64,000 nucleotides of DNA from Lagopus muta (GCF_023343835.1 NC_064437.1:16301501-16365500); one strand, 5' to 3'. Numbered from the stretch's first letter, positions 1 to 12,920 are shown. Made by a program: numbers and translations. The notes: generated by a model from the letters alone, not told the origin.

Positions 1-2429
1 AAAAAATACTTTCAAAATCTTTCTGTTTCCCAGAATTAGGAACAGCCGATCTCTAGTGCAGTACAGTGTTTTGATATCAAGTATTTCACACTTACATTGC
101 CACTGTAGTTATAACTGATGTCATAGTAGCACTGGTCTGACTCAAAACGACAACAGTGACCCACTGCACAGATTGTTAGGCATATTTAATTGAGCAGTAT
201 TTCTTCATAAATAACTTAAAAGAGAAAGGTGAAAGATAACAAGCAGTACAACATTTATGTTTATGGTTCTGGATTGACAGAGCTGTTACCCCCCAGTACC
301 TCTGAAGCTGTCATTCCACCTAGCCAGTGCTAACTGAAAAACAAACAAACCAAAGGACGCACAAGCCAGTAAAAAAGGTACAGTAGTGGAAAATTATAAT
401 AAAAGCAGGTAGAACTTGGTCAACTACATACACAGTAGCCCCATGCATTTCACTTTTCATCCAGGGGCACACAGCATTTGATATTGCATAACAAGCTTCC
501 CTCATTATTAAGAAACTGACTTATTTACATACCCCAGCTCTATTACTAACTTCCCAATTAAGTTCTCAGCTCACTTCTCATGCCTAGTTATCAGCTAAAA
601 CCAGCTACTAATGGAAGGAGTTTGCCATTCCTTGCTGAAGTTGTTAACTTGCCCCTGTACATGGGTTTAAAGATGAATATCACAGATCCTTTACTGTGAC
701 ACCTCTGCAATCTCAACCCTACTGTTCATTTCTCCTTCGTAACCACTGCCATATTTATCATGGTCACCTTCTGTCTTTTACACTTCCAAAAATCATCTTT
801 GCTCAACTTCAAATCATTTACACTACTAAACTTCCAAGTAAGCAACTTTCATCTTATCTGATGAAGTACAACATATCTGGAACCATCCATTAAGCACTGC
901 CTCCTTCCCATGCTTATTTGCTGGTAGCGGTTCCTATATTACAGCACTCAGATTCAGCCCCAAACGCTGAAGATGCCAAAGACCTTGCATAGAGTGAGAA
1001 AGAACACACTCATGCTTAAAACACACTCATTCCTACAAATATACTCCTTACCAATTATTGATCTACAATCCTGCAATTCATTCAACCAAAGCCAACAGGA
1101 TTTTCAATACATCTTAGCTCAAACTTCCTCAGTAGGTCTTCCACATACTTCAGATTTCTAGAACTAGAAGAGGATTAGGACTTCATTACTGAAGTTATTC
1201 TTTCCTCTAAACTTCCCAAAATACACACTTTATTCCTTCTAAAGAACCTTCTTTTCCCTTTAAGGCTCACAGTATACACATGGCCACGTACATGGCATCA
1301 CAGTCACCTGACATCTAACAGAGAAGTAGTATTAACAGAACTTTTACAGGTGCAGTATAAATATCATGGCAATATGATGTAACACTAAAATAATGTACAG
1401 CACAAAGAATAGCACAAGGCCATATGTTGCTTCATGTGCTACAAGAATCTAAACCTAGTTATTTGCTATAGCCTCACCTCAGTCAACTCAATCTTCTATT
1501 AAAAAGAAACATTCAAGGAAAAAGGATCGAGTCCCACAAAACCTTCATTTTATTGAAAAAGGAGAATCAGCCACCTATGAAGATGGAGGTCCCAGCTCTG
1601 CACCAGGTCTGTAACCCCACCATGCAGTTCTGATGCCAATTCATTAATCAGACATTAAAGACTAACATAATCAAATCACTGCAACTAGCAGAGTATATGA
1701 ACATTTACTTGAAGTTAAGAAACAAGTCACTTCAGTTCTGGGACATAACTACACAAATAGGAAACAGTCCCAGAGAAACAGTGTCAGGATGGTTAGGTCT
1801 ATAAAATTTTCATAGAGTTCTGGTCACTGAAGCAGCAGTCACAGCCTGCAACTCCATGCCACCAGGTACGCAGTAATTGCTGCTACTGATATTCTTGATT
1901 CATATCACAACTGGAATAAATTCACACAAAGTAATTATAGAAATGGAATACGTTTGTGGATACACTATAACACTTAAACCCACAGCTGCTCCTACAGGTA
2001 TACACAGACTGCTGTTAAGAGAAGACTTCAGTGCAATGGATCACATCTCATCCTTCAGGTTGCAGGAGAGATGCAGGTTTGTGTCCAAGCATCCCGCGCT
2101 CCTCCAGCAAGCTGCTAACTGTATTAGATGACATTTAGTTATTAGAAGGCCCAGCTTCAGACTTACACTCAGAAAGGAAAACTTGACTTCTGATTCTCTC
2201 CCTCACTGGTCTCCTCTTATTGCACTCATCTTGTCATATCAGTTTCCTTAGTTTAACTGTCACTGCAGAAAGGAGAAGTAATGCAAACCAATAGAAAAGT
2301 TAAGGTTCTTCAAATAAAGCATTTTGAAATTCTTTGTACGACAAAATGCAAAAAGGAGAAAGAACGGGACTTTTATTTTGATTACATTTGCACTTCCGAA
2401 GCAACACAAGAATGGAAAATGCCGACGTT
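1..2429 (-). other. ARHGAP29 intron 2, distal part
   Basis: AT-rich, non-repetitive sequence. I looked on the minus strand for the next coding exon of the family (the segment after LLYLKEAI) and did not find it. No RNA gene or mobile element was recognised. Confidence 0.55.
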
Positions 2430-3020
2430 CTCCCTGCAAAGATGCGGCGTTCTCCTCCGCTAAGCAGCGAGGCCTGACAGCTCCCCGCCCGCCCCCGGCC
2501 CCGCCGGCAACAAGCGCGCGTTGTTCCGAGGAATGCGGGCTATGCGGCGGGGGCAGGGCGCGCTGCGGCGGAACCTCCTGCCGCCAAGTCAAACAGTAAC
2601 CGCGGGCTGCAGGGCCTGGGACGGGGGAAACTGCCCTCAGTATCCGCTGTCAGCAACCCGCCTTTAGCACGTAGCTTCGCTTGGACTCTGCGGGGCGCGG
2701 CTTCGCTTGAACTTCGAGTTGTTTCTCCTTCCCTTGTTCTGAGCGTTGGAAACAGCATATTAATTCAGCAATGTTCTAGCAGCACGAGCCTACGAAGCAG
2801 AAGACAATGCACAGCTCCCCCGGCTCAGCCACCGAAGCCCAAGCGTCGCCGGCAGAAGGGGCGGAACAGCGCTGAGGGCGCAGCCGGGGCAGGGGCAGCT
2901 CGCTGTGCTGCGCCGGGAGCGCCGCTCCTCGGGAACAGCGCGGTCCGTAGCTGCCGCTTGTCCCCTCTGTTCTGCTAAGCCACGCGGGCTCGCTGCGGGC
3001 CTGCCTTCACACCGATGTCA
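2430..3020. promoter_or_regulatory. CpG island inside ARHGAP29 intron 2
   Basis: GC- and CpG-rich sequence lies in the middle of an otherwise AT-rich intron, about 8 kb downstream of exon 2 in transcription order. No convincing coding exon lies in it on either strand. A strong minus-strand donor (GAGT|GTAAGT, GT at 2166-2165) lies just downstream and would suit a noncoding alternative first exon. The promoter role is inferred from composition only. Confidence 0.6.
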
Positions 3021-6000
3021 CAGCGCGAACCGAAGTCTCTAGAGTGCCGAATTCTATCCTCCTCACAGAAACGAATGGAGTCGAGCAAGCCGGCACCGTA
3101 CAGGGGCAGAACTCGCAGCCAGGGTACCAGGCTCTGCTCCCCAGGCGCCAGAGGAGCACAGCAGTGGAAGGGAATGGAAACCTGGGAGAACAACTGGTCC
3201 CTGGAGCGTTGTGGTCCTCCAAGCTATGCTCAAGAAGGACATCGGCAGTCCTGGCTACTTATTTTTTCCTCCAAGTTATGCGACAAAAAAGCATCAGAGC
3301 TGTTAAAATAGGTCACTACTAATGGCATTAAGTTCTTAGAATAATTCCTAACTTATTAAACAAGAAGTTTAGCGAAGTATTTACTTTGCTCTTATCTCTA
3401 TTTATATCCTTTACATCTCTTACCTTAAAAGTCATTCGCATTTGTCAAAGAACAGCGTCAATTTCAGACTGGCAGAATTACTATCCAGCAGTGATTACTA
3501 TGGAACATATAAGAGGGTGTAATAAGAAATCTCCAGGTCAGAAAGCCTGGAACTATTTATGTTTTCGCATACAGAAAGCAAGTTTCAAAGGCAAGCCTAA
3601 ATGATGACAGTACAATTCAAACACGCCTGAAGCTCAGAGTGAAAACCAACTGACTGATTTGCCGCCTACACAGGGCATTTTCTGCTTGCTGTTCTTTCCT
3701 TACCACCTTTTTATGCATCTCTGTAAACGTAACATTCAACAGAGGAGACCAAAAAACACTGGTAGAGAGTTCAGCAGTGCACACTGCAAAGCCAGGGTGG
3801 AGTGCTATGACTGTCACAGCCCTTTTTTTATTGAAACCTCAGGCCACTTACTCCTTTGCCAGCTGCCCTCTCCCTCTTTTCTGGGCTCATTTCACTGTAC
3901 AACCTAACAGAGGATCTAGTCAAAAATGATTCTGTTCCTCCCTAAGATTAGCATTTAGTCAGATCTGCTCTTTGGAATGTGACACAGGCACCAGAGGATG
4001 ATTGCCATGGCCAAGAAGCAGCAGTAAGACCACGGGAGCTCACACTTGCAAATTTAAGAAGCAATACATTACTTGTTCAGTTTAAAGCAAAGCCCTAACC
4101 ATAACAAGTCTGATAATGAGACACGAGAACAACAGTTTAAAACACATCTTGCAGATATTTAGCACAAAGAATAGTGCCATCATTTCAGCTACTAGTGAGG
4201 AAGAAAAATCTGTGATCTCTGCAGGACCACTTTCAGAAGTGAAGTCTCAGCTTTGCCCAGCTGCCCCACACCAGCCCCAGTCTGTCTGGATCCCAGCTTC
4301 CCTGCTGCTGTGCTTCACAGGATCACTTCCACCAACTGCTATGGGAACAATACCCTCCAAAACAGCAAATACAAGTTGTCAGAATTCAACTCTTAACATC
4401 TTATTTCTTTCAGCAGCGATCTGAGCCAAGATACTGTGAGCTGGTATATTTAAAACAGGCAGTTAGTCCTTGTGAACCAAGCGTGAGCAGAGCTATGACA
4501 CTGAAAACAACTGCATATTTTAGGAGCAAGTTACAGAATGTAAAGGACTATTCCACAGGGATTATAGGTATATAACACTTGAGTAGATCCTGGAGGTGAT
4601 CTACATAAAGTTTTGGACTCTACGTCTGAAAAGCTGCGATTCCTGTAATAGCATTATTTTCCAGACAGTTTGTCTTCACTTTTTTATGCTATATGGAATA
4701 AGATAAACAATACCACACTTCACATGAATTCCTCAGCCTTTCCAGAGGATTCTTGAAGGTCACTTCATCAATTCACAAACAGACTGTTTACATATTTGAT
4801 AATCACTTTGTTCTCACGATCCCTGGAAGTCAGCTGCTCTGTCAGCACACAACTTTCCCCCCCTCCATGAAGCTTTTTCATTTAGGACACAATACTACCA
4901 AGGAGAAAAACAGCCCTTTTCCACTCCAAAGCAGAAAATATCAGTACAACCTCACTCAAAATAAAAGTATACAAACATCTCTTCCAGGGTGCTGCAAAGA
5001 AAGGTAAATGCTACTAACCTAGCTCAGAGCACTTTGCCCACCTACCGCACATTTGCACTACAAGTTAAGTTTTCAGAATCTGAAGTGTCATCAGGCACGT
5101 CCAGTTTAAGGCGTATCAAAGACAGCAGCTTTCACTGAGAAATAATAAAATTGGAATATAGAACAAACAAAATTACACCTAGTATTGTAAATTATCGTAA
5201 TTTCAATCTGTTATCTTCATTTTCAAATCTAACAAACTTCAGATTTCCCTAGCAAAGCAGGACAAGTTGACATTCCAAGAAACCACTTCAGAACTTTGCT
5301 GCAGAGGACTTCAAAGTTCTATATTAGAAGACAATAAAGAAATAAAAATCAAGAACTAAACGTGTTCATATTTTTCGTTTGACTAAAAAACTAAAGTTAG
5401 TAAAAGCACACATTGTCACAAGCCCGGAAGAAGCGAAGAGTTGCTCGCCTTTAACCCCCAGGCCCTATATTCAGCAGACAACTTCTGGCTTTTAAGGTAG
5501 CAATACCAATCTCCACAGTGGTTTTGAAATTACTGGAGACTTGCTATGAGGAAACTCTTTAACCCAACACACCTTTACAGGAGTCTCACTGGGCTGCACA
5601 TCTGTCCTTCAAGAACAAGCACCTGACAGGTTTCAAGTTTAGCAGCATTCCTGGTCCTTTTGAAAGCATCAATGCTACTGTGAAGAGGATTCAAATGCTC
5701 CTGACCAGGCCATCGAGCTTCACCTGTATTTTCACTTCTGCTACAATTTCAAAAACGCTCACTGAACTCTAAGACACCAGACAGCAAAATCTGATCCTCA
5801 AAGACAGACTTGTGATGAAAAGCAAGGGCTTTGACTTGCTATTCTGTTTTCCAGTGTATCTGGAAAAAAGGGTACATTACCATTTTATAATAAGTTCTGA
5901 TTTACATTAGTTGAAGACAGACAGGATGAACTTGAGGAACAAAGCTTTTGCTCATGAAAAGGATGCAGAATTACCCACATGAAGCACACAGTATCACACT

Positions 6001-9000
6001 TTGAAGATTACTTCAAAGTTTGTGATAAAGAAAACAGTAATACCTAAATATATTCTGCAGTATAGTCACAGATTATATATTAAAGTATAATTATACGAGC
6101 ACTTTCAGGCCACATGCAAATATCACCCTCACAGCTATTCAAAATGCAGCAGTATTTCCCACAGTCCCAAGGGCAGACCTTATAGCATACGCTGAATTCC
6201 TTAAAAAAATAAATAGCAGATGTCACCAAACCAGTACTTAACTATCTTCAGAGGAGGAAAACCGGAACGTTTCCCCCATCTCTGACTTGATACAAATCAA
6301 AGCTACTATTTACTGTCCAAAAGTGAAAGAGTGAGTAAAATATTTTAATTAGGAACTCAGACTTTGCCCTAAATATTCTTTTATGTGATCCCTTTAAACC
6401 CGAGTAAATGACTCTCATTCGAGCAAAGGCCACACAATGACATCATTTGCTTAAGGCAGTAGTGGAATTTATTACAGGCAGTAATGAAACAGACTGTAAT
6501 GGTACCAATCTCAGGCACAGATACTTATTCTTAAGTAGACTCCTAACACTGCACATCTAACAACACTATATTTGAACCAACAGAACTTCTAACAAACATT
6601 TTTTAGAAGCAGGTCCTGCATAGTTTGAGCCAAGAAGTTGTATAGAAAGCATGTAAGCTACTTCTGTGAGGTATAGACATACTTAGAGGAGATTGGACAG
6701 TATGGACTAATTACTCCATATCTCCTCCCTGCCAAAGGAACATAATCTGCATGCTGAAGTCACTCAACCTTATGAAATTCAACAGTACTTACTTGCAGTC
6801 ACAAACCCCTGCTTTGGTACAAGACTTAACCTTCTCCATCTTAAAGGGTTTGGTTGTGACATTCCCACACACATCACATTCTGAAGTATTTTCAGTGCTG
6901 TGGTCAGGCTGCCAGGCCCTCAACAGGTCTGCAGGATGCATACAACCATTCCATTCCTACAGCTTTCTCTACCAGGCTTCTTTTTCCTCATTGCATGTCA
7001 CTACATCCAAAGATCGAAAATAGCCTAGCCTTTAGACAGTACTTTATTGCATGTCCTACTGTTTGAAAGCAGGCTGCCAGATGAAGGCAGTGATCTTTTC
7101 CTCACACTCTCCCTCTGCAGCTGAAAAGCCACTATCTGAACTCAAAACACAAACAGAAACCCATTAGCTTTCAATCTATTACATTTTAACAGCTTCTACT
7201 TTAGATATACACTGAAACAAGAACTAAGCTTGGGGGATAGCAAGAATGCCATCAGTAAAACTGAGAATTCAAATGAACTATCTGAAGAGTGGCACAGACT
7301 GTAGCTGACAAAAATAGATAGAGTGTTGTAGGCATCCATCCAGCATATACTCTCAGGTTTGGCCTGCCAGGCAGGATTCCTGAGGAACTGTTCTCCATTT
7401 ATTCTTGCCAGAAAGGAAAGATGACTGATTTATTTTAAGTCTCCTCAATACATTTCAATTATCTTTGACCTCAGAAAGTACTAATACTAGAAAATGAGCA
7501 GGCCTTTCAGTACAAGCACAAAGACATGGTGACAGTATAATCATCCTCTCTAATATCAGCCATACGACACAACTTCATCTGGAACTCATCTAGAAATCAA
7601 AGTTAAGACCAGGCCAAAAGATTGATCCATTGTCATTTTGTGCAGTCCAACCACTACAGGTTCAGATTGTCATTAGACAGAATTTTTTTTTTTTTTTTTT
7701 TTTGTGAAACAGTGCTGAATTCATTGACCTACAAAAAACAGAGCTCTTCTTTAACAAAGATGTTGGTAAGTACCTTGGTCTTGTGCCTCAAAACAGATTG
7801 CTAACAATAGAGCATTACAACCAACAAGTACAATGCCTAGATTCAGAAAGGAAATTGAACTCAAGTGCATGGAACACATGGTATTTCATTCAACACAAGA
7901 GGCAACTGCAGCTTCCCTGTGTCCAAAGGGCTGAAAAACATCAATCTGGCAATTCTATTCACAGGGAGGGTTTATTTTTTCCCCCCAGAGGTAGAAGGGT
8001 GTTGTTTTGCTTAGTTTTCAGGTGTCATTGAGAAGTAGTTTCTCATATCTCAGGTTTATTTTCTTGCAATCATCACTACATTTCTACATTTAAAGCTAAT
8101 ATCCGTATTTCATTCAGTATTACTAAAATAAAACTGCTGTAAGTTAAATTACATTATAACAAGTAATACACAGAGAAATGGCACTGAAACTTTCAAGAAC
8201 ATAGGTGAGAAATTTCTGCTAACACTGTCTCCTTAAATAATATGAAGAAGTTGCTGAGGTCTTTTATCAACTTGATTAGTACCACGCAAAACACAGTGCA
8301 AGTCTATATCTAAAGGCACTTATGATCTAGTCAAGACATGAGTACATATTACAGTCCAGAATAGCTTAAATTTTTCACCCCAGATAATATCACTACGTCA
8401 GGAGAATGCTAAGTGAGCTGTTAGTGAATAACTGCCAGACACTTCCAGTGCAGCTCAGGCACAGCAAGCAGGGACCACGGAGATCCAAGCACAGTGTGGA
8501 ATTCAAGGCCTGCGCCCACGGGAGCCAGCCCAACTACTGGTGCTGGCCCAAGCAGCCTGCAGCAAGCTGAGCCACGTGCTCCAGAGGGAGCTTACAGCAT
8601 ACTACAAAGGAATTTTTAGGCAAATCTGCCAAGCAGCAATACTATGACTAACAGTAGCTGTGAAAGTTAACTGGGGGAAACACTAGCTGGAAGCTGAAAA
8701 ACTTGCACCAGGTTCTAGGAATGCTAGCCAGACGAACACCAGGGCTTGCTAATGCAACCCTGCAGCATCACTTAATGTTCGCCACTTCTAAACTAACTGA
8801 AGATGCACACAGTAAACACATATCAAAGTAAGAAGTCTGCTGTAGTTAGTAGCATTATTTACTTTTGATTCTTATTTCATAAGCTTCAGAGCAAAGCTCT
8901 ACTGTTGAACAAAACCTATATCAACACATTAAATTAAGGATATCCCAAAAGGAAGAAACTAATTTTCCATCCCTGTAACTGACTTCGTCTTAAAATAAAC

Positions 9001-10704
9001 CATAATTCCAAAATGTCAGTAAGCTGCAAGTCTTATAGTCATAATTTTGCATGTAAAATATAAATGCCACCTCAGAGCACGTTCGTCAGATTTTGCACAA
9101 ACAACTATAAATATTTCTCAAGTACGAGGGACTAATAAAATTCAAACTGTTCAGCTGCAAAGAGGTCATTCCCAGCCAGCAGCAAGTCCAATGGAGAAAA
9201 AGAAACACCTCTCCTTCATAAATTAACAATCTTTTTAATGGATAACGTTGTTTCACAATTCACATCCACAATCTGACATAATACAATAACTCCTATCTTC
9301 CTTGTTAGTTTCTTGGATCTTCTAAGCCCCAAATTTTATACTGACCGTTGCCTAACAAGCACTGCGTAGCAGATGGAATATATCAGCATTTTGATAGACC
9401 CTTCCTACTGGATGCCTATTTCAGTGTCAGCAGGCACTAGACACCTGACCTCACAAATAACTCTGCTCATCCTGCCTGCTCAGCAAAAACACTGTTGACA
9501 CGAGGCAATCGTTAGTATCAAGTTACTGTCCTGGTAAGATTTGTTCACACTTTTTGGCACCGCTGTTTCAGCTGCATACAGACTCAAGCCTTTGAAGCTT
9601 ACAAAGCACTGGATCCTACCATTTCTAGCCTTCTTCTCCTCAAGAAGGATCAATGGAAGATCTGAACTAAGTGTAATCATTCCTCTCATTCCTTTTCAGG
9701 AATATCATCTATAAATAAAAAGGTAATCCTGAGCACAGGAGGTAACAAAAATTGCACTTGCACAAGGGAGCACTAGTAAATTCTCTGCCTTTGAGCTGAG
9801 TAAGGACCTTAAAATATCACCTTACTCTTCAGGATCTACATAAATTTTCTTATTAGCAAATTTCAATTTCAGAGAAAACAGACATGGCAACGATAAGGCA
9901 TGGGGAACAGCAAAAAGAAGCAAGCAACATGGAACACAGAAGTAACTGCTAATGCCTTGCATTTGTGATGTTTATTAAAAGCTGCTTTCGATGTCAGTTT
10001 GACTATTAACATGGCGATATTTCTGTAAAAGCCAGATAAGAACTTTTTTGTTGATGATCAAAAATGGACTACTATCCCTATAGAAATCTGAAGGTGCAAA
10101 GGAAACACTCCTTGGAAGAAAAAAAAAAAAAACAAACAAAGAAAAGCCCCCAAAACTTGCAGATTCCACCCACCAGCAGAAGAGAGTAACTATTTATCGT
10201 GTAGAGAAATACTGCAGAGAAAAGTTTCACTCTATCCTAAAACTCTAATTCAAGCTACTAACATATGAGCCTCCCAAAAAAGCACCAAAAGAAAAATCAG
10301 AATCATACCAGTCTAGAAAACAAGCACATTGCCAACAGAATTATTTGGAATTACAGGAGCATTCAGCAGTTAAAAACTCATCAGTTGATGGCCCTGCTAA
10401 CTTATAGTGGCAATCTTAACAGCCTGCTAACAGCCTCTTCTCCCTTGTCCTTTTAAGTACCACATGCTCCAGAGCACTACACTTATGAAAGCAGGTTGCA
10501 CAGCGTTCTGATGAGGAAACATGGAGCCCAAAGTAACAGCTACCGTTTCCCATAATCATCATGCGGGGGAGGGGGGGCCAGGGGTGGGAATAAAAGGAAG
10601 AAGCAAAGGGGACGATAACAGCCACAGCAAAAACTAGATAAACTATGAGCAGAGGCATGGGAGTTTCAGGAAACCTAAGAATTTAGGATTAAGAACTGCC
10701 ATAC
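3021..10704 (-). other. ARHGAP29 intron 2, proximal part
   Basis: Intronic sequence without a recognisable exon. It contains an oligo-T tract (7683-7703), an A-rich tract (about 10119-10137) and one GC-richer unique block (about 8440-8590) of unknown meaning. Short ORFs here have no family resemblance. Confidence 0.55.
7683..7703. repeat. oligo-T tract (21 T)
   Basis: Uninterrupted run of 21 T. No retroelement body was recognised next to it. Confidence 0.9.
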
Positions 10705-10966
10705 CTTCTGAACAAATGGCTTCCTTCAAGTAGAGTAGCACATCTGCAAATTTTCTAACATCATTCACCAGCTGCATGATGTATTCTGGGTCCACAACAG
10801 GATTATCATAGCAGTCAGAATTGGAGCTAATGCTGCTCAGAGAGCTGCTCTTGGTGCTGCGCCCCATTCCCCAATTTCCCGAATTAGAGATGGTGAAGAA
10901 GTTGGAGGTAGACAGCCGGGCCAATCCCAAACCACGTTTGTTACTTCCACCGTTCTGTCGCAACAT
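10705..10966 (-). CDS. ARHGAP29: ARHGAP29 first coding segment (exon 2)
   Basis: The coding part starts at ATG 10966-10964 (context GCTGGGATGT, with G at -3) and ends at 10705 before a strong donor, AAG|GTATGG (GT at 10704-10703). It gives 87 codons plus one base, so the following intron is phase 1. The Ser/Thr-rich, basic N-terminus (residues 1-50) looks disordered; residues 59-85 look helical and are the most family-like part. If the intron were read through, translation would go 20 codons further and stop at 10643. Confidence 0.8.
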
Positions 10967-12920
10967 CCCAGCAGCCGCTGTGCCTAGAGAGCTCCCACAG
11001 ACAGCATTCAGGATCGCCCAACGTCCATTGGCCAGCCAGAGATGAAGCCCTTTAAAACAGAGGAAGGGAAAAGGAAGTGGAGAAGGAAAGGCACTGGTTA
11101 GGGCAGAAATACACAGTAAATAATATTTTTGTTCTGAGAAGACCCAAAAAATTGTTTTAATATGATGCTGCTTACATCATTAAGTTAAGCATTAAGCATT
11201 CAGTTAAGCATTACATTGCTTAACTGAAGCATTATCAAGGTTCTTCACTGCTTGATGTTCTTTTCATATATACATATATATATACTTTTTTTTTTTTTAA
11301 GGATTTGCACAGCAAACATGCATCATTACACAAAAGCCAGTGGTATGCAAAATTATTTCTAGAGCTGATTATGATGCGTCCTTTTTTAAGGAAAGAAAGT
11401 TTGTTCCCTCACTACTTATTTTGGAAACCTTAAGAGTCACATTTGTTACACACACCCCCAGACCCATTCTCTACCAATTCTCTACCATGAAATGTTACTA
11501 CAGCTGACAACAATTGCTAAAACACCCCACGTGATACAGACCACAAGAGCCACCCAGCTGCTCTCAGCATCCTGCCTTTCAGATAACAGTCAACCTTGAT
11601 CTGATAGGATCATTTTTTGTTACACAGATTGTGCTGAGCAAGAAACTCTGACCTATACAGCCTGAGAAGGGAAAACATCCTAGAAGTTGGTATGTGGGCT
11701 TTTAGGCCTGCTGTCTTGTAATAAAGCCAAAGTAAAGATATAGAAAAGTGATTTAAAACATCTCAGCACCAAAGTTTAGCCACAAATCTCAACAAATCAG
11801 CCTGAAGGCTGGTGCCCTGTTTTAGCATACCTTAAAATTTCCACTACAAAAACACGCAGACTTGGGGGCTATCAGATGGGTAAAAGTAAACAGCTACCTG
11901 CAGCTTTAGGGAAAACAGAACGCACTTTCAGAGCTCCAACACCAGGTTAGGCCATTTGTCTGAAGGCAGCCGTGCAGGTGGCAGAGCCAGGGCTGGCTCC
12001 AGCAGCACCCACAGCCCTGCCATTACACTCAGCACCAGGCCAAGTGCTCAGAACTCACCCTATATGGGAAACACAAGAAGAAAAAGATAGAACATGCCAA
12101 TTAAACCACTTAGTTGTGGCTGCAGATACATCCAACCACTGTTAATAAAGAAACGTTACTGTGATCCAAGTAATGAATGCAGCTTGAAGTGGAAATTGTA
12201 CATACTTCTGTAGTAGGTCAGGCAAAAACAGAACCAGCACCCTTATCAATTTAACACTCCCACTCCGTGTTTCAGCAGGAGTTACTCTAATGCAGCTCCA
12301 TTCTTTTTACGTTATTTTTGCTTTCTTTCTCTTTGCAACGTGGAGCCGCTCGGTGCTGCTGTTGCAATGAACCCTACAGGGGCTGCGCCAGGAGCCGAGA
12401 AGGGGGTGGGGAAGACGACGGCACTCGTGCAGCGTGCCCAGGGCTGCACGAGTAACACTGGTCATTAAGCGACTCCGAACACCTCGCCTGCCTTTGGAAC
12501 ACAAAAGCGCCCACAGACCTCGCTATAAACGCTTCCAGACCTCCCCAGTTAGAGCGAGCCAGCCCCAACGGAAAGAAAAAAACCGAACGGCAGCAGACGT
12601 GTCAGCAGCCCACTCCGTGGCACAGCCCGGCCTGGAGGAGAGCGCGACGCGGCGGGCAGCGCAGGGAAGCCGCCGCCGAGGGGCCGCGCCGGGACCCCGT
12701 CAGACCCAGCGCACCGCGGCAGCCCCTCCATGCGCCCCCCACAGCGCGGGCAGCGCGGCCTCGGAGGACAGAGCCCAGCGCCGAGGACGGGCGCGGAGCA
12801 CCGCCCGCCCATCGTCGCTCCTCTCGGCGCCGCCACCGCCGCCGCCGCCGCCGCCACCCGCTCTCCCTCCGTTCCGCCCCGCCCCACCGAAAGCCCTTCC
12901 CGGAACCCCCGGACCTTACC
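10705..12920 (-). CDS. ARHGAP29: ARHGAP29 5' end: first two exons (partial gene)
   Basis: ARHGAP29 (PARG1) is a cytosolic Rho GTPase-activating protein. In the known family an N-terminal region and an F-BAR-like coiled coil are followed by C1 and RhoGAP domains, and it acts with RAP1/RASIP1/RADIL and PTPN13. Only the beginning is here. The minus-strand exon (11049-10705) has its start codon at 10966 and encodes 87 residues plus one base. It begins MLRQNGG, has a Ser-rich stretch at residues 40-50, and then the segment DPEYIMQLVNDVRKF (residues 59-73) followed by LLYLKEAI (77-84). That segment resembles my recollection of human ARHGAP29 (DPDYIKELVNDIRKF, LLYLKEAI); the paralogues ARHGAP45 and GMIP are more distant there. 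Head-to-head position with ABCD3 agrees with vertebrate synteny. The remaining exons lie beyond the left edge. The family is firm; the exact paralogue rests on memory and synteny. Confidence 0.78.
10984..11007 (-). promoter_or_regulatory. uORF 2 in ARHGAP29 leader
   Basis: This ATG at 11007 directly follows the TGA of uORF 1 (TGAATG). It encodes seven codons (MLSVGAL) and ends in TAG at 10986-10984, 17 bases before the main ATG. The start context is weak (T at -3, C at +4). The back-to-back layout suggests reinitiation is possible. Confidence 0.5.
11008..11028 (-). promoter_or_regulatory. uORF 1 in ARHGAP29 leader
   Basis: An ATG at 11028 opens a six-codon reading frame (MDVGRS) that closes with TGA at 11010-11008, upstream of the main start and out of frame with it. 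The start context has C at -3 and G at +4, so initiation is probably leaky. Whether it is translated is inference. Confidence 0.55.
11199..11228. repeat. 12-bp perfect inverted repeat
   Basis: TTCAGTTAAGCA (11199-11210), a 6-base spacer TTACAT, then TGCTTAACTGAA (11217-11228). It lies within a local cluster of TTAAGCATT repeats (11181-11215), so it may have arisen by local duplication and inversion. It could form a hairpin in intron 1 RNA. Confidence 0.85.
12836..12855. repeat. (CCG)n trinucleotide run
   Basis: Six full CCG units plus two bases lie within the CpG island, in the proposed ARHGAP29 intron 1. Such runs are common in CpG-island promoters and often vary in length. Confidence 0.85.

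Larger units (their letters stand above)
10705..11049 (-). other. ARHGAP29: ARHGAP29 exon 2 (5' leader plus first CDS)
   Basis: On the minus strand the acceptor is a pyrimidine tract (TTCCCTTCCTCTG) followed by TTTTAAAG, placing the exon start at 11049. The donor is at 10704. The first 83 bases are 5' leader, with two short uORFs before the main ATG. Confidence 0.75.
11050..12919 (-). other. ARHGAP29 intron 1
   Basis: This stretch lies between the exon 1 donor and the exon 2 acceptor. The distal half (to about 12300) is ordinary AT-rich sequence with a 12-bp perfect inverted repeat at 11199-11228 and a TA-rich microsatellite near 11265-11286. The proximal part belongs to the CpG island. No other gene is seen. 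Confidence 0.6.

Noticed and set aside
2260-2758. ORFs of 72-110 codons in the intronic CpG island
   Set aside because: Pro/Ala/Arg-rich, mutually overlapping on both strands, no recognisable domain.
1-10704. Search for the next ARHGAP29 coding exon
   Set aside because: No minus-strand segment resembling the family sequence after LLYLKEAI was found; the exon is presumably outside the window.
10821-11045. 74-codon plus-strand ORF
   Set aside because: Antisense shadow of ARHGAP29 exon 2.
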